DNA of 64,000 bases from Albugo candida (lineage: Eukaryota > Oomycota > Peronosporomycetes > Albuginales > Albuginaceae). The stretch spans positions 1-64,000 of the forward strand of contig CAJNAR010000020.1 of assembly GCA_905220665.1 (NCBI GenBank), in the 5' to 3' direction. Every line of letters starts with the position of its first letter. Positions within the stretch are counted from its first letter, which is position 1. The position numbers and the translations under genes were made by a program. The notes under the pieces are model-generated. The model was not told the DNA's origin. It made no database searches and saw only the letters and a program-made list of their open reading frames with translations. This document shows positions 33,899-44,679 of the stretch, piece by piece.

Positions 33899-36400
33899 TT
33901 AGGAGGTACCCTTTACGCAACGAAATCCTATCGTTGACGATCGATCAACATTTTGGCTCTGCATCAAGAGCCGATTATTTTCTGTCGATCGATATGCTGC
34001 TCGATAATACCAATTCGTTTCAAAATCTGAGGTGAAAGCGCGGTAATCTGAACTTCCGCGGAGTAATAAACTGCATGTTCGCTCATCGCAGTAGCGATCG
34101 GTCATTTGCCAAACGTGACCCACAAGATCTTCAACATTATATCGCAACGATTTCGACAAAGGGTGCTGGCCAACCTTGACGGGAGACACATGGGGACCAC
34201 CACGTACAACTTTGGGTATTCTAGGCATGTCCATTGAATTACCCCAAGGATACACGGTGTAAGTGTCCCCGTTTCCCATTACGTATTGCATTTCCCAATC
34301 GTACGGTAGTCGCAAGCCATAATATGTTGCGTAACTTGTCGCGTCCTCGAATGAAATATATACAACTGGGCAGTCTTTAAATCCTGACGGAATTTGCCAC
34401 TTCGAAATGTTGGTATACATTATTCCTTCCGACTGTCTGATATATCGATTTGTCCAATGTTTCAGGAATCGGGCCATGACTTTTGGTTGGTAACTGCTTT
34501 CCTGCAGAAATGTGCGAAACTGTGCATTTGTCACGGGATACAAATCCATCCAAAAATCCGTCACATTGATCAATAGAGAGTGGTTTTTTTGTGGACGTGA
34601 TTCACCAGGGTATTGTACACCTGTACCGTAAAGGCTTGCATTTGGTATCAGAGTGTTGTCAGGCTCAATCACTACTGTTGAAACATTAAACCACCAAGCA
34701 GAACTACCAAGAATGGACTGCATCGGTGAGGAGCTATAATTTCCAGTTCCTGGCGATTTGCGCTTTGAAATGATATTCTTTTTGGCAGTCATCTTTTGAG
34801 GCAGCAATTGACGATCCATGGAGTATTTATTGAGAGGCTGGCTTGTCAAATTACGCATCTCCCCTAGAAAGGATTGAAAATTGGAGACAATATCTGTTTT
34901 TGAAAGCAGTTCTTCATTTACAACAAGTAAAGCACCAAACGCATCGCGCTCCACGCGAACCGTTACATATAGCTGATTTGACGCGTTTTGCACCTGCCGC
35001 ACGTGCAATCTCTTCCCGTGATACACGTCGTATACGGCAAAGCTCGAATTTTTCCAAGTTGCTGCATCAAACAAAGGAAAATTAAGATCAATATGGTACT
35101 TTCCAACTGTTCTGATTCCGATTTCATTACAAGGATAATCTTCTTTTGTTGAATTTAGAAGTGTGGACGTCAAAATGGTGTAAAGGATCATTTCTTCAGT
35201 TGCGAGAGGAAATTTGGATACTGCTGCTTGTACCCTCGTCTTCAAGGCGCTTCCTGGGTTTGTGCTGAAGCGAAACAACATGTCGTATGGTTGCCAGAAT
35301 TCACTAATAGTCAGATTTGAGAAGTGTCGTAATATTTTGTAGGCTCTTTTGAGTGCTTGGCATTCTCGTTCAGTGTACGGGTTCATGATCCCCCAAACAT
35401 TATCCCAGATTACATTCCCGACGCCATTAAAAACTGCTTTTTGTATATCTCTCACCCGATCCAGAGACCATCGCGAGCTCACTTGTACCATATGTCTTGG
35501 CTCTAGAAATTTTGAAAGCCAAACAACGAAAGAATCTGGGCTCCAGTTGTATCCCCAGCTCCCAGAATTGGACGCGAGGTACGGGGGTGGACAACCGCCT
35601 TCTGCTGATCCAATTAAGACAGGTGTCTCTAAGTCTGAAGCGCAACCATAGAAGAAACCTGGGATGCCAAACATCGTATCTCCGTTGAATCCATCTATCT
35701 TGGTGTATCGAACGATACCTTTTAGTCTTGTGACATCATCGGCTTGACTGCGCACAAGATTGGCTGCATCATCTGGTACTCTAGTTGACGAGTCCCAAGG
35801 GAGATATGGAACCAAAACACGAATACCTCGACGATGAAATTCCTGAGTGATTGACTTCAACCCATCCCATCCCATTTCCTCATCAGCAGAAGACACTTGT
35901 TGCATAAAATCCCATTGGTTCCGCGAATCTATCCCAAGATTTGGATACGATGTCCATAATAGAACACTGTCGACATTCCCAAATTGCTTTTCAATAGAAG
36001 TGATGAAGCTATCAATGGTAAAAACATTGTTTTCACGATCAAATAGCTTACGATCACTGAAGAGAACGAATAGTTGGACAAAGCTGGACTGCATCCATTT
36101 TGCTTCTGCACGGTTATAAACTGTACAAGGGTCCAGAGGGTTATATTTATTTCGTTTCAATTCCATGTACTTCCATGATGTCCAATTAGATTTCCAAAAC
36201 GGTAAATCCTCTAATTCCACGACAGCATTTGCGACCTGCCAATTATCTGGTTGTGGTTCCCATGATGCAAGACGACGCCAAAAAAGTCCGATCGTTAGCA
36301 TCGAAAGCAGAAAGCTCCGTCTGCTCATTATCAGTAAGCGTTCTGCGTGACTTCTGGAATGAAGGGAAAAAATACTTTGGTCGATCGGTACTGAAGTCAT
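33899..36400 (-). CDS. Glycosidase-like + FGE-sulfatase domain protein
   Basis: This is an 833-codon single exon. Two starts are possible: 36,400, or Met25 at 36,328, which puts SRRSFLLSMLTIGLFW first and gives a signal peptide or signal anchor. The second start looks more natural. Residues about 130-330 resemble a TIM-barrel glycosidase (GIRVLVPYLPWD, IDGFNGDTM). Residues about 565-833 are an FGE-sulfatase fold (DLYPVTNAQFRTFL, RLPYDWEMQYVMGNGD, VEDLVGHVWQMT, IGFRCV). In human SUMF1 the catalytic cysteines sit in GGSYMCHRSYC. Here the matching stretch, RGSSDYRAFTSDF, has neither cysteine. The domain is therefore unlikely to make formylglycine and may bind a substrate or have another activity. 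Many N-x-S/T sites fit a secretory protein. Confidence 0.8.
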   Translation of the reverse strand: MTSVPIDQSIFSLHSRSHAERLLIMSRRSFLLSMLTIGLFWRRLASWEPQPDNWQVANAVVELEDLPFWKSNWTSWKYMELKRNKYNPLDPCTVYNRAEAKWMQSSFVQLFVLFSDRKLFDRENNVFTIDSFITSIEKQFGNVDSVLLWTSYPNLGIDSRNQWDFMQQVSSADEEMGWDGLKSITQEFHRRGIRVLVPYLPWDSSTRVPDDAANLVRSQADDVTRLKGIVRYTKIDGFNGDTMFGIPGFFYGCASDLETPVLIGSAEGGCPPPYLASNSGSWGYNWSPDSFVVWLSKFLEPRHMVQVSSRWSLDRVRDIQKAVFNGVGNVIWDNVWGIMNPYTERECQALKRAYKILRHFSNLTISEFWQPYDMLFRFSTNPGSALKTRVQAAVSKFPLATEEMILYTILTSTLLNSTKEDYPCNEIGIRTVGKYHIDLNFPLFDAATWKNSSFAVYDVYHGKRLHVRQVQNASNQLYVTVRVERDAFGALLVVNEELLSKTDIVSNFQSFLGEMRNLTSQPLNKYSMDRQLLPQKMTAKKNIISKRKSPGTGNYSSSPMQSILGSSAWWFNVSTVVIEPDNTLIPNASLYGTGVQYPGESRPQKNHSLLINVTDFWMDLYPVTNAQFRTFLQESSYQPKVMARFLKHWTNRYIRQSEGIMYTNISKWQIPSGFKDCPVVYISFEDATSYATYYGLRLPYDWEMQYVMGNGDTYTVYPWGNSMDMPRIPKVVRGGPHVSPVKVGQHPLSKSLRYNVEDLVGHVWQMTDRYCDERTCSLLLRGSSDYRAFTSDFETNWYYRAAYRSTENNRLLMQSQNVDRSSTIGFRCVKGTS

Positions 36401-36413
36401 TTTGTCGCAGAAA

Positions 36414-36463
36414 CTACGTCAGCCAGTGACACGTTCGGAAAGTTTATGCGATAAGTGACGTAG
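36414..36463. promoter_or_regulatory. Inverted pair of CRE-like half sites
   Basis: CTACGTCA (36,414-36,421) and TGACGTAG (36,456-36,463) are exact reverse complements 34 bp apart, just upstream of the FGE-like gene start at 36,400. ACGTCA is the core bound by many bZIP factors. The role here is inferred from position only. Confidence 0.3.
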
Positions 36464-37109
36464 GAAGATATTATTTAGCTAACAGCGTTCAGTGAAGGGA
36501 AAGTCATGCAGTGATATCAAAGTACGCTTCAATGACTGAATATTTTGCTTCACATTTATGTAGTGTTTGGAAGTGTAGCAGCGTGATAGCGTGACAGCGA
36601 GTAAGTCAAGTCAAGCTTCTGAATAAATATGATCTACTGAATGATGCATAGTTATAGCGTTCCAAGAGCGCGAATGCGCCAGGGATTTTGCTACTCATGT
36701 TTGACAATGGAAATGGAACTCGTTACTCTAATAAAAGATTTGTGTCCATTCGTCGTTGATTTGTTCGAATAATGAAAAATGAGATCGACGGTTATGTGCG
36801 ACAAAATATGTCACCAATCGAGCACATTGATAAAGCACTATATATGCGGGATTGCGAGACTGGCAATTGCTGTATTTGGCATCTGAAGCATTCTTCAACA
36901 GCCAGTACTGCTTACAACCAGAGTAGCGTACTTATGCTAATGTTAAGTGCGCTACGTAGAATATGACTCAATTGCTTAAGTTAAAACCTTTGTTTCGTGG
37001 TCACGAAAACTTGATTTCTGTGAAAGGTAACAGCATCGATTCACCTTACTGAATAGCCAAATCGGTTTGGCGTTTGATTGTCAATTGTGGCTACATATCA
37101 ACAGCAATA
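36464..37109. other. Divergent intergenic region
   Basis: This separates the divergently transcribed FGE-like gene and the RWP-RK/Myb gene and should hold both promoters. GTCCATTCGTCG near 36,746 loosely resembles an oomycete initiator (YTCATTYY). A 64-codon frame at 36,772 has no recognisable content. Confidence 0.35.
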
Positions 37110-38507
37110 ATGCAAAAAAGCGAAAAAGAGATAAAGTCAAGTCCATTGTCATACGAGGGTTCGCCTCATTGTGCCACGGAAGTAATGGAGAACACTATTA
37201 CTTCGGGTGCAAAGCGTTCTAGGTCGAAATCGGAAGAGACTGCAATGATTTTGACGAGCTTGAGTCAAGCAAATTACGACATCCAAGCTTTGAAACAATT
37301 ACGTAAAGCCAAAGGGACCTCCAGTACAGAGGACCAGTGTCATCTCACAGCTCGACAAGGAGATATACGTGGTGAACAGGATACATCTGTATGCACCGAA
37401 AGTGGACGCTCGAAAAATTCCTTGACAAAGCAGATTTCTTTGGATGAGCTTCGTGCTCATTTTGATCGTCCGATTATCGAAGTTGCAAAAAAGTTTGGAA
37501 TCTGCATAACTTTGATGAAAAAAATATGTCGTCGAAACGGAATCAAACGATGGCCGCATCGACAAATTCGATCTTTGACAAAAAGTATCGCCGCTTTAGA
37601 GGCAGCGATGCTGAGTGCAAACGAGACAGAACAAGAGAGATATCAAGACCAAATTATGAATCTTCGTAGGCGTCGTGAATCTGTGATCGCAAATCCTAAT
37701 AAATTTTCCATGGCACAGATACTTGGAGACCAACAATACGCAGTGCAAAATAAAGAAGATGCCAGTCGCAGTCGACCGCCATCTCCAATCAGGGCAGATG
37801 GTGCAACTTCGAGTGGATTATCTACTCTTAAATCACGATCGAATCCGGCATCACCGAATTTGTCAAAATTGAATGATGCTGCACAGTGCTCACCGCTAAT
37901 CAAACGTCCTAATGGTGCATCCTCATTATGCAACACGATGGCAGGGAAGGTAGCGACTTTGGTGCACTCTGCTCAATACTTGGACGCCAGTGATTCGTCG
38001 AAAGAAGCCTCTAATGAAATCCGTAAACAAAGACATTGTATAGCGAAACAGTCCAAAGGTGGGCGGTGGACAAGCGAGGAGCATGCCGCATTTTTGGTAG
38101 GTATTCGATGTTATGGTAAAGATTGGCGTCGTGTAGCACAGATTGTCAAAACAAGAAATCCCGTACAAACGCGTACTCACGCACAAAAGTACTTGCTAAA
38201 GTTTTCGGGGCGGTATGCCAATGAGCAATCACAAACGTCTCAACTAGAGGCCCAACTCGTATCTCGATCTCTCAACTCGAAGGCTGCAGCCCGCAATCAG
38301 GCAGTTTCTGACGTTGTGTGCTGTGACGATACGAATTCTAAAAGTAAGAGAATTGTCCAATTCGACCATGGTGCAGGATTGGCTGCTGATCAAACGAGCG
38401 TGTTATTCGACTCTATGAAGAAAGAGCTGGTTGAAGTGGGATCTCCGACAGCGGCTACAGCGTTATGTATGGTGAACACGAGTAACAAAGTCCCATGCAT
38501 TTTGTGA
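37110..38507 (+). CDS. RWP-RK + Myb (SHAQKYF-type) transcription factor
   Basis: The gene encodes 465 residues from ATG 37,110. An upstream TTG extends the frame but is not a likely start. Residues about 105-160 form an RWP-RK domain: ISLDELRAHFDRPIIEVAKK, then ICRRNGIKRWPHRQIRSL, where RWPHR replaces the RWPYR/RWPxRK hallmark. Residues about 316-365 form a single Myb repeat of the SHAQKYF class: GRWTSEEHAAFL, YGKDWRRVAQIV, TRTHAQKYL. Between them lies a Ser-rich, probably disordered linker of about 155 residues. RWP-RK proteins bind DNA in green plants and protists, and SHAQKYF Mybs do so in plants and oomycetes. Finding both in one uninterrupted frame is unusual. It should act in the nucleus; targets are unknown. 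It ends 245 bp from the convergent COX5B gene. Confidence 0.9.
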   Translation: MQKSEKEIKSSPLSYEGSPHCATEVMENTITSGAKRSRSKSEETAMILTSLSQANYDIQALKQLRKAKGTSSTEDQCHLTARQGDIRGEQDTSVCTESGRSKNSLTKQISLDELRAHFDRPIIEVAKKFGICITLMKKICRRNGIKRWPHRQIRSLTKSIAALEAAMLSANETEQERYQDQIMNLRRRRESVIANPNKFSMAQILGDQQYAVQNKEDASRSRPPSPIRADGATSSGLSTLKSRSNPASPNLSKLNDAAQCSPLIKRPNGASSLCNTMAGKVATLVHSAQYLDASDSSKEASNEIRKQRHCIAKQSKGGRWTSEEHAAFLVGIRCYGKDWRRVAQIVKTRNPVQTRTHAQKYLLKFSGRYANEQSQTSQLEAQLVSRSLNSKAAARNQAVSDVVCCDDTNSKSKRIVQFDHGAGLAADQTSVLFDSMKKELVEVGSPTAATALCMVNTSNKVPCIL

Positions 38508-38752
38508 TGAGATATACCAACGGCTGTAGTGTATATAGTGTGCGGAAGAACTCACAATTGTACTGCGCATGCAATTTTGCTTATAGATAGTTTATTTGAT
38601 ATGATTATAGCTTAGAAACGAACAGAAGACGCTTGCACGCGGGAAAACAATTGAATACATTATGAGAAACGATAATCAGTGTTGGATCTTTCATATTTTT
38701 TGATCTACTGCTACCAATCACAAACTCCTTGTTGAAGTGTAACGCAAGGACA

Positions 38753-39166
38753 CTACGCATGTGACGCTTGGACTCCCGTAACTTTCTCGTTCTTCATGGA
38801 TTCTGCTAATTCTTGTGGATGATACAACTTGAAATATTTTTCAATCTGCGGAACGTAAAATATTTTTCCTTTTTGAAGATTGAACCAGAAGACGTACGAA
38901 GAATCATTATGAGAAACTCCAATAGGTCGGACGTCATTGAATGATGGAACTAAGATCGGATCTTCTTTTGAATTCCCTTGCGTCTCATCAGTTTCTATGG
39001 GATCACGATTAAAAGTAATGATACCAGCTTTCTCATCTTCCAGCTCCTCACGCTGTCGACCCACAGCATGATCATAAATGTCCGGAATAGTAGAGGCAGA
39101 TCGTGCCATACATCTACGCGCATTGACACTTTGTAAGGAATTTGCCAGACTTCTTACGATGCTCAT
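38753..39166 (-). CDS. COX5B: Cytochrome c oxidase subunit Vb, zinc site lost
   Basis: The protein has 137 residues. The N-terminus, rich in Arg, Ser and Ala and nearly free of acidic residues (SIVRSLANSLQSVNARRCM), is a mitochondrial presequence. The block EDPILVPSFNDVRPIGV, followed by YVFWFNLQKGKIFYVP and KYFKLY, aligns with subunit Vb of complex IV ([37 protein letters not shown]). All four zinc-binding cysteines of the mammalian protein are replaced: C-x-C becomes V-S-H and C-x2-C becomes V-P-Q-I. The subunit caps the matrix side of complex IV in animals and yeast. Loss of the site may be a lineage feature. The ATG is preceded by AATT, and the gene is co-oriented with TRAPPC10, whose stop is 143 bp upstream. 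Confidence 0.85.
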   Translation of the reverse strand: MSIVRSLANSLQSVNARRCMARSASTIPDIYDHAVGRQREELEDEKAGIITFNRDPIETDETQGNSKEDPILVPSFNDVRPIGVSHNDSSYVFWFNLQKGKIFYVPQIEKYFKLYHPQELAESMKNEKVTGVQASHA

Positions 39167-39309
39167 AATTTTCTATTTGCTGTTAAAAGAAGGGGAGAGC
39201 AAACACTGACGAAAAGACCGGTTATGACGGTTGGACCACCAGAAACAAAACCGACAGAACCAAAAGATCGACAAAATGTATTATATTTTAGTGTTACCGA
39301 CCTTATGAT

Positions 39310-42300
39310 TTATGATATGCAGACCTGCATGCCGAGATTTTGATAGTAGATGAACTGGTCTGGAACGATGCTTTCCTCCGTCGTATACATCCTGAAACGT
39401 GGATATTGTATGTAGCCATTTTTCATCGCTACCAATCGTCTGGACACCACACACGCCTGATTGAGTGCTGATAGCGTAATGCGTTCACATTCTTTTCCTA
39501 ACAGCATCCAGTTTTTTTTGCTCGTAGGACACAAAGAAAGGATCAATGGAAGCGGTAGCGAGAGAATATTGTCAATCCTAGTCAGTGTGATCCCGATTGT
39601 AAAGTGAATATTCTGGTGTTTTTCGTAAATAGACTTTTCCAGATGTGTATGTAAAGTATCGGATTGCGGGGAGATTTGTAGTAGAAATAAATATGGAATC
39701 ATGTAAATTCCAGCCGAAAGAGGAATCGATGTGCGTATTGGCCAACAATCTGATCCTTCCGACATTATGTCGTATGATAGACGGAGACTGAGTTCATCTC
39801 CTCGCAAATGAGTCTGGGCAAGCTGGGGTCTCTTCAAAATAAATGAAATATGGAGGCGCTCAAATGGTCGAAGAAATGTATCACGAATGAATGTGTTGGG
39901 ATCATGCAGAATGAGATTTTGTTCGCCTTGTCGGTCAGCACAAACTTGCAGCGCAAATTCGAGCCGATAATCTCTCAGTGTGAGTCCTTGCTTCTTATTG
40001 CATGTCAGCGCAATAGCAAGAACGGTGCTTTCCTCGAAATGGCTTACTTGGATGTTTTCGTCGAGAGACTTGTAAACCGGAATTGCAATACATTGATTTA
40101 ATTTTTCAATACGGGGTGGTTCCGACCCGAAATCTTGCAAGTCACAGAAGGCAGTGAAATTGATTGAGTCGACATCTATTGCGCTAGGAGCTTCCACTAA
40201 AAGCTTTAGACACTCACACGTGCTTGGTTTCAAATCGTCAAGCTTGATGCCATAAGAAATGAAGTCACTCCAATCATGATCGGTGTCGGGCTCATCTAAG
40301 TCTAAATAAGCATGCGCTGCGTCAAGATAGTCGAATTTCATAAATCTCACTCTTGCGCCTTTTGCTGAGCCACAACTTGAGGCTTCGATATGGAAATTGG
40401 CTTGTTGATATCCTTGAAAGTTGCGATAGTAAATAAGCATTAGAGTTCGTGATCCAGGTGATATGGATGGCGGACCGTGGATTTCCAATCTGATATTAGG
40501 CGTATAAGATGGAACAACGAATTCACACACATCTATTTCTTCTGATGCTTCCAATAAGAATACGGTGTTCCTTGCTACATCACATTTTATAAAATTGAAG
40601 CGATAAGATCCAGCGGGAACGGCTTGCTGCAACGCCACGATGGTGCATGACTTTGACGGGAGTTTGACTTGATATTCACTGAAAGTGATAGCACGTGGAT
40701 CAACTAAATCTGATTGATGTGAAAATTTCGCAAAATAAATTCGTAAATGCTCCAACTGAATTGTTGAAGAGCACATGTTCTTAAATGATATACGTACCGC
40801 AACATCGCGATGTGGAGCCATTGCATCGCTGTGCGTAAGGATGCTAATAGATATCCCAATCTTGATCATCTTAGTGCGAAAAACTCGATGCGGACCTTCA
40901 AGTTTTGCAAGAGCAGAGCCGAGCACTACATTGAAAAGTGATTCTGATACCTCCTCGTTTGCTTTGACTGAAATCTCGGATAAATTTGTGAAAATTGTGA
41001 TAGCTTCAGCAAGTCGTCCAAGTCTGAGCTCGCAAAGACAAATCTTAAGGCGACAGTGGTAGACCAGTGATAGCCACTTGTCTTCCAAACATTGACGCTC
41101 CTGTGAACGTAACAACCGAGATGCACTTTCGTATTCTTCATGTTGTAGATGGAATGAGGCACACTGATCACCTAGAAAGATAGCAAAACGATGGCGACCA
41201 GCTCGCGAAAAGTGCAAGGAAGCAAGATGTGATAGCTCCCATAAACAATATTCCAGTTCCTCGTGTTGATTATCAGCTAGCATTTGAGAAAGGCAAGAAT
41301 ACCATTCTTGACTACCGCTTTTGTATTCATAGGGTGCATGTATATTCTCGTTGCTGAATCCGATTTTAGCACCAGCAACTTTTTTTGTTCCACGAAGTAA
41401 GATCCGACGGGCGAGATAGAACAACTCCCCAAGGTACTGAGCCATCTCTTCCGGCTTGGACTTCTGGTTGTCGCATTCTGAGATTGCAACCGAGGAAATA
41501 GTGCTCCCATTTCCATTCCAGGCAATGTCACAGGTATAAGCAATCTCGAAACAAGCTCCAACAGCCCAGTGATACGGTTGGTATGAATGAAGTATCTTGA
41601 AGTCCAGTTGTTCCTGAACAAGCTTTTCATGAAACGACTCGATAAAGACAAGTGCTCGTTCGATCAGCTCCGTGTAGTCAGCCCTCAAATAGAGTATTCG
41701 GATTTGACGACAGAAAAAGTAGAGTTCAATCTGAGATGAAGAGGCTTGACCATCCGTGATGTACTTTTGTAGCTGTTCGAGGTTGAGACACAACTATGTG
41801 TAACATGCAAAAAAATTTCAGTCAGTGGTAGGAAATCATACAGCGTGGTGTGTCTTTACTGGAGAGAAACGGAATATGGGATCATCTGCGCTGTAGTGAG
41901 CAGCATTGTCGTATGTCAGAGCTGTTCCAATGGCTTCCAGCTCGTCGTACTAAACGTACAAATTGCATAAAACGGGTTAGACACGCAACTTATCGCCCCA
42001 AACGGTGCACAATACATGGCGAAGGGCATCGTCTAGCAGATATGTCTGCTGATACATGAATGCGACACGCTCTTTGGCTAGAAGTAAAGCGCCGAATTCC
42101 CAATCTGTCTGAGCTCGCTACAAACGAATTGCAAGACATATTATGTCCAGTAGTGTATCCATCAAAAGCTAGAAAATCTCATACTTTGGCATCCAACAAA
42201 CGTAATTCCTCTTCAAAATACCAACATTTCGATTCAAACGCTTCCATAATACATTCTCTGAGTTGATGAATGAAATTAGACCATTGTGATTGTCCTTGTT

Positions 42301-42949
42301 GCTGATTTAAGGACCCAACAAAGCTGGAACCTTCCATTATGTCTAATTTCCAGACTCTTTCGTGCACACAATAATCTACGTTTGAACCTGCTGTTCCTGA
42401 TGAGGCACGGAGACCGATTCCACCACCATGATCGCTGCCCATGCTTCCTATATTACTCATTATCATACCACTTGCATTATCACCTGATTTTTTACTTCCG
42501 AAATCGACACGTAAGCGGTCAAATATCTTTTTGTACACATTATTGCCTGACATGATCGAAATCTTCTGACCGCTTCCTCCGCATTTAGAGTGACATCCGA
42601 GTGGCACATATAGGATCATGTAATCTATACGGTGCTTATTCATACTCTCCACCCAATTCTTCAGTTGCGGTTTAATGTGATTTTTATACGCCTTCATATC
42701 CTCACACTTGACGACATAAAAGCACAGTAATGGTGTCAAAGGAAAACATTGCATACTCAGCTGCTCCATATCAGCTGGAAGTAGAGTGAAATGTATGTGA
42801 AGCCGAGGAATCATCTTTTTCACGCCAACTATATTCTTCCACTCAATCATTCGTAGAGGCAGCCGCATCATTAAAAAGGGAGCAATTATATCCCAAAGTC
42901 CACCTTCATCAGTGTATCCAATCTTCAAATCTAAATGCAGTGAGCTCAA
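39310..42949 (-). CDS. TRAPPC10: TRAPP II subunit TRAPPC10/Trs130, four exons
   Basis: Join of 42,949-42,185, 42,117-42,016, 41,949-41,842 and 41,793-39,310 on the minus strand gives 1,152 codons. Introns of 67, 66 and 48 bp all have GTAT...TAG ends and keep the frame (phase 0). The N-terminus (PLRMIEWKN, KNWVESM..HRIDYMILYVP, IFDRLRVDF) and the short exons (AKERVAFMYQQTYLLDDALR, YDELEAIGTAL) track human TRAPPC10 (YDELDALF), which has about 1,259 residues. The last exon carries the helical-repeat middle and the beta-rich C-terminal half. TRAPPC10 is specific to TRAPP II, which activates Rab11/Rab1-type GTPases at the trans-Golgi. The start at 42,949 is the first Met before the conserved region; a further 5' exon cannot be excluded. 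Confidence 0.88.
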
Positions 42950-44679
42950 TAAAATTGATCAATCGATATATGAAGTCATATGACCTGGTGTCAGCAGGTC
43001 TTGCGTGAATGAAGGCGTTATAGATGCATAAAGTGATGTCATGGCGAGCATATGAGCTGTACATAACGAGCGTACTTTAACTGATTTTTACGTTACATCA
43101 AAAGGACCACCGACATGTGGTAATTTCAAACCCAGCAAATTTATGGTAAACTCTAGAACCTCTTTCTGAAATGTAATGCGCACAAAATGAAGGGATAGAG
43201 GATCATACGCTGAATGATTTGTTACCTGTTTTGTTTAATCAACATAAGCTATGATTTGGGAGGCCAGCTAAGAGATCTGCGTACATTATGATTATGAACC
43301 TAGCATTTTACCTCACATTTAGTCAAGATCGACCTGTCCAGACGATCATCACCGAGTGAACCTAAGTCAGTTCTCAGATACGTGAAGTGTACACCTGGGC
43401 TCGACTCTATTATGACTACTCTTCTTGTCACTCCAGGCGTATTTTGAATGCATCATTAAATGATGAATCGACAACTTGACACTCAGTATCGGTTTCCGTG
43501 CGCTTGCTTTGTATCGATGAAAAAAGAAAGCCAAGTGGCGCATCCTGGCAATATAAATTACAATATAGCCAGATGGTAGCTTCCATGGACTGCGCGATTT
43601 TCCACGATAGCTGAACGATTTAAGAGCACGACCAGAAGGATGTCCCATCGATACATGACCGTCTGAAAATGTTTGGTGTTGCTTTGACGTGGCCACGTCT
43701 CGGTTAAAGCACTATGCTTCAAAAGTATGATACTTTCAAGCCGATGTCTCACTTGTAACGAAAATCCATGAGTTGCACAAATCATCAACAAAACATGCAC
43801 TATAGTGTTTGCTACAGATCATGCTGTAATAAATTCCTGTAAGCAGTGATACCTAATGTGTATTGAAGCTTTACATCGCTACACTAAGGTGTATACGCAT
43901 ACGTGCTTGACAAATTCACATTTAACTTCCAAAGGCTGACTTAGTCAACGAACGTTTTGGTAATCATAAATTGAAGCTTTACATCCCTACAGTAAGTTGC
44001 ATATTCATACGTGCTCTGCTTGCTGTAAATGAAACAAAGGCTTCTGCTGGTATAGTGCCCTCGTGCGGGTGACCACCGGAAACTTTCATAAGCTGTGATC
44101 TCGCTTTCAGGCATATTTGCACTTTATATGACGCCTTCGCACCCACTCCAACAGAATCCTTAACCCAAATATTTAGCTATAATTAATGAATATAAAGAAC
44201 TTGAAGCTGTATCTGTGATGGAGATGATAAAAGCAAAGAAATCAGTTGTTTGACTAGGGAATCATTTCATTCCTCAACGATTTTCTTAACGGAAATATTA
44301 CCCTTCTTGCCATCTACAGCAATTCTCTTACTGACGTGTGACGCTCTCAACTCAGCAGCAAAGATAAGGATAACCAACTTAGTCGTAATTGTCTATGCCA
44401 TGACGGAGAGAAACGTGAGGGAGATAAGATGCATGATAATAACGTAGGTTTTTGAAGAAACACGCATCGACGAGCTGAATTTTCCTGAACCTTATCACCC
44501 GTTATATCACACCGCTTATGATGCCCTTGGTTAGATCAGCTCGTTGAATTTACGCTCGCATCCAGCCACGTAACTAAAGAGACCAACTTTATTCAGCAAA
44601 CGATGTTAGACTGTATCTCAATCAAATGGTCGAGGGAAACGGTATATTATTACTGATTATGATCTCATTGACACTTACT
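42950..44679. other. 1.7-kb intergenic gap
   Basis: No gene I can support lies between TRAPPC10 and TBCA. Two overlapping minus-strand open frames at 43,558-43,800 and 43,367-43,696 (80 and 109 codons) could be pieces of one decayed or spliced gene, but I recognise nothing in them. A TACAGTAAG/ACACTAAGG-like phrase following GAAGCTTTACATC occurs twice (near 43,865 and 43,975), a small diverged repeat. Confidence 0.35.

Noticed and set aside
43367..43800. Overlapping minus-strand frames of 80 and 109 codons
   Set aside because: I could not find a splice model joining them or a family match. They are mentioned only in the gap description.
44250..44447. 65-codon plus-strand frame
   Set aside because: It has hydrophobic stretches but no recognisable motif and no neighbours to support it, and the length is expected by chance.
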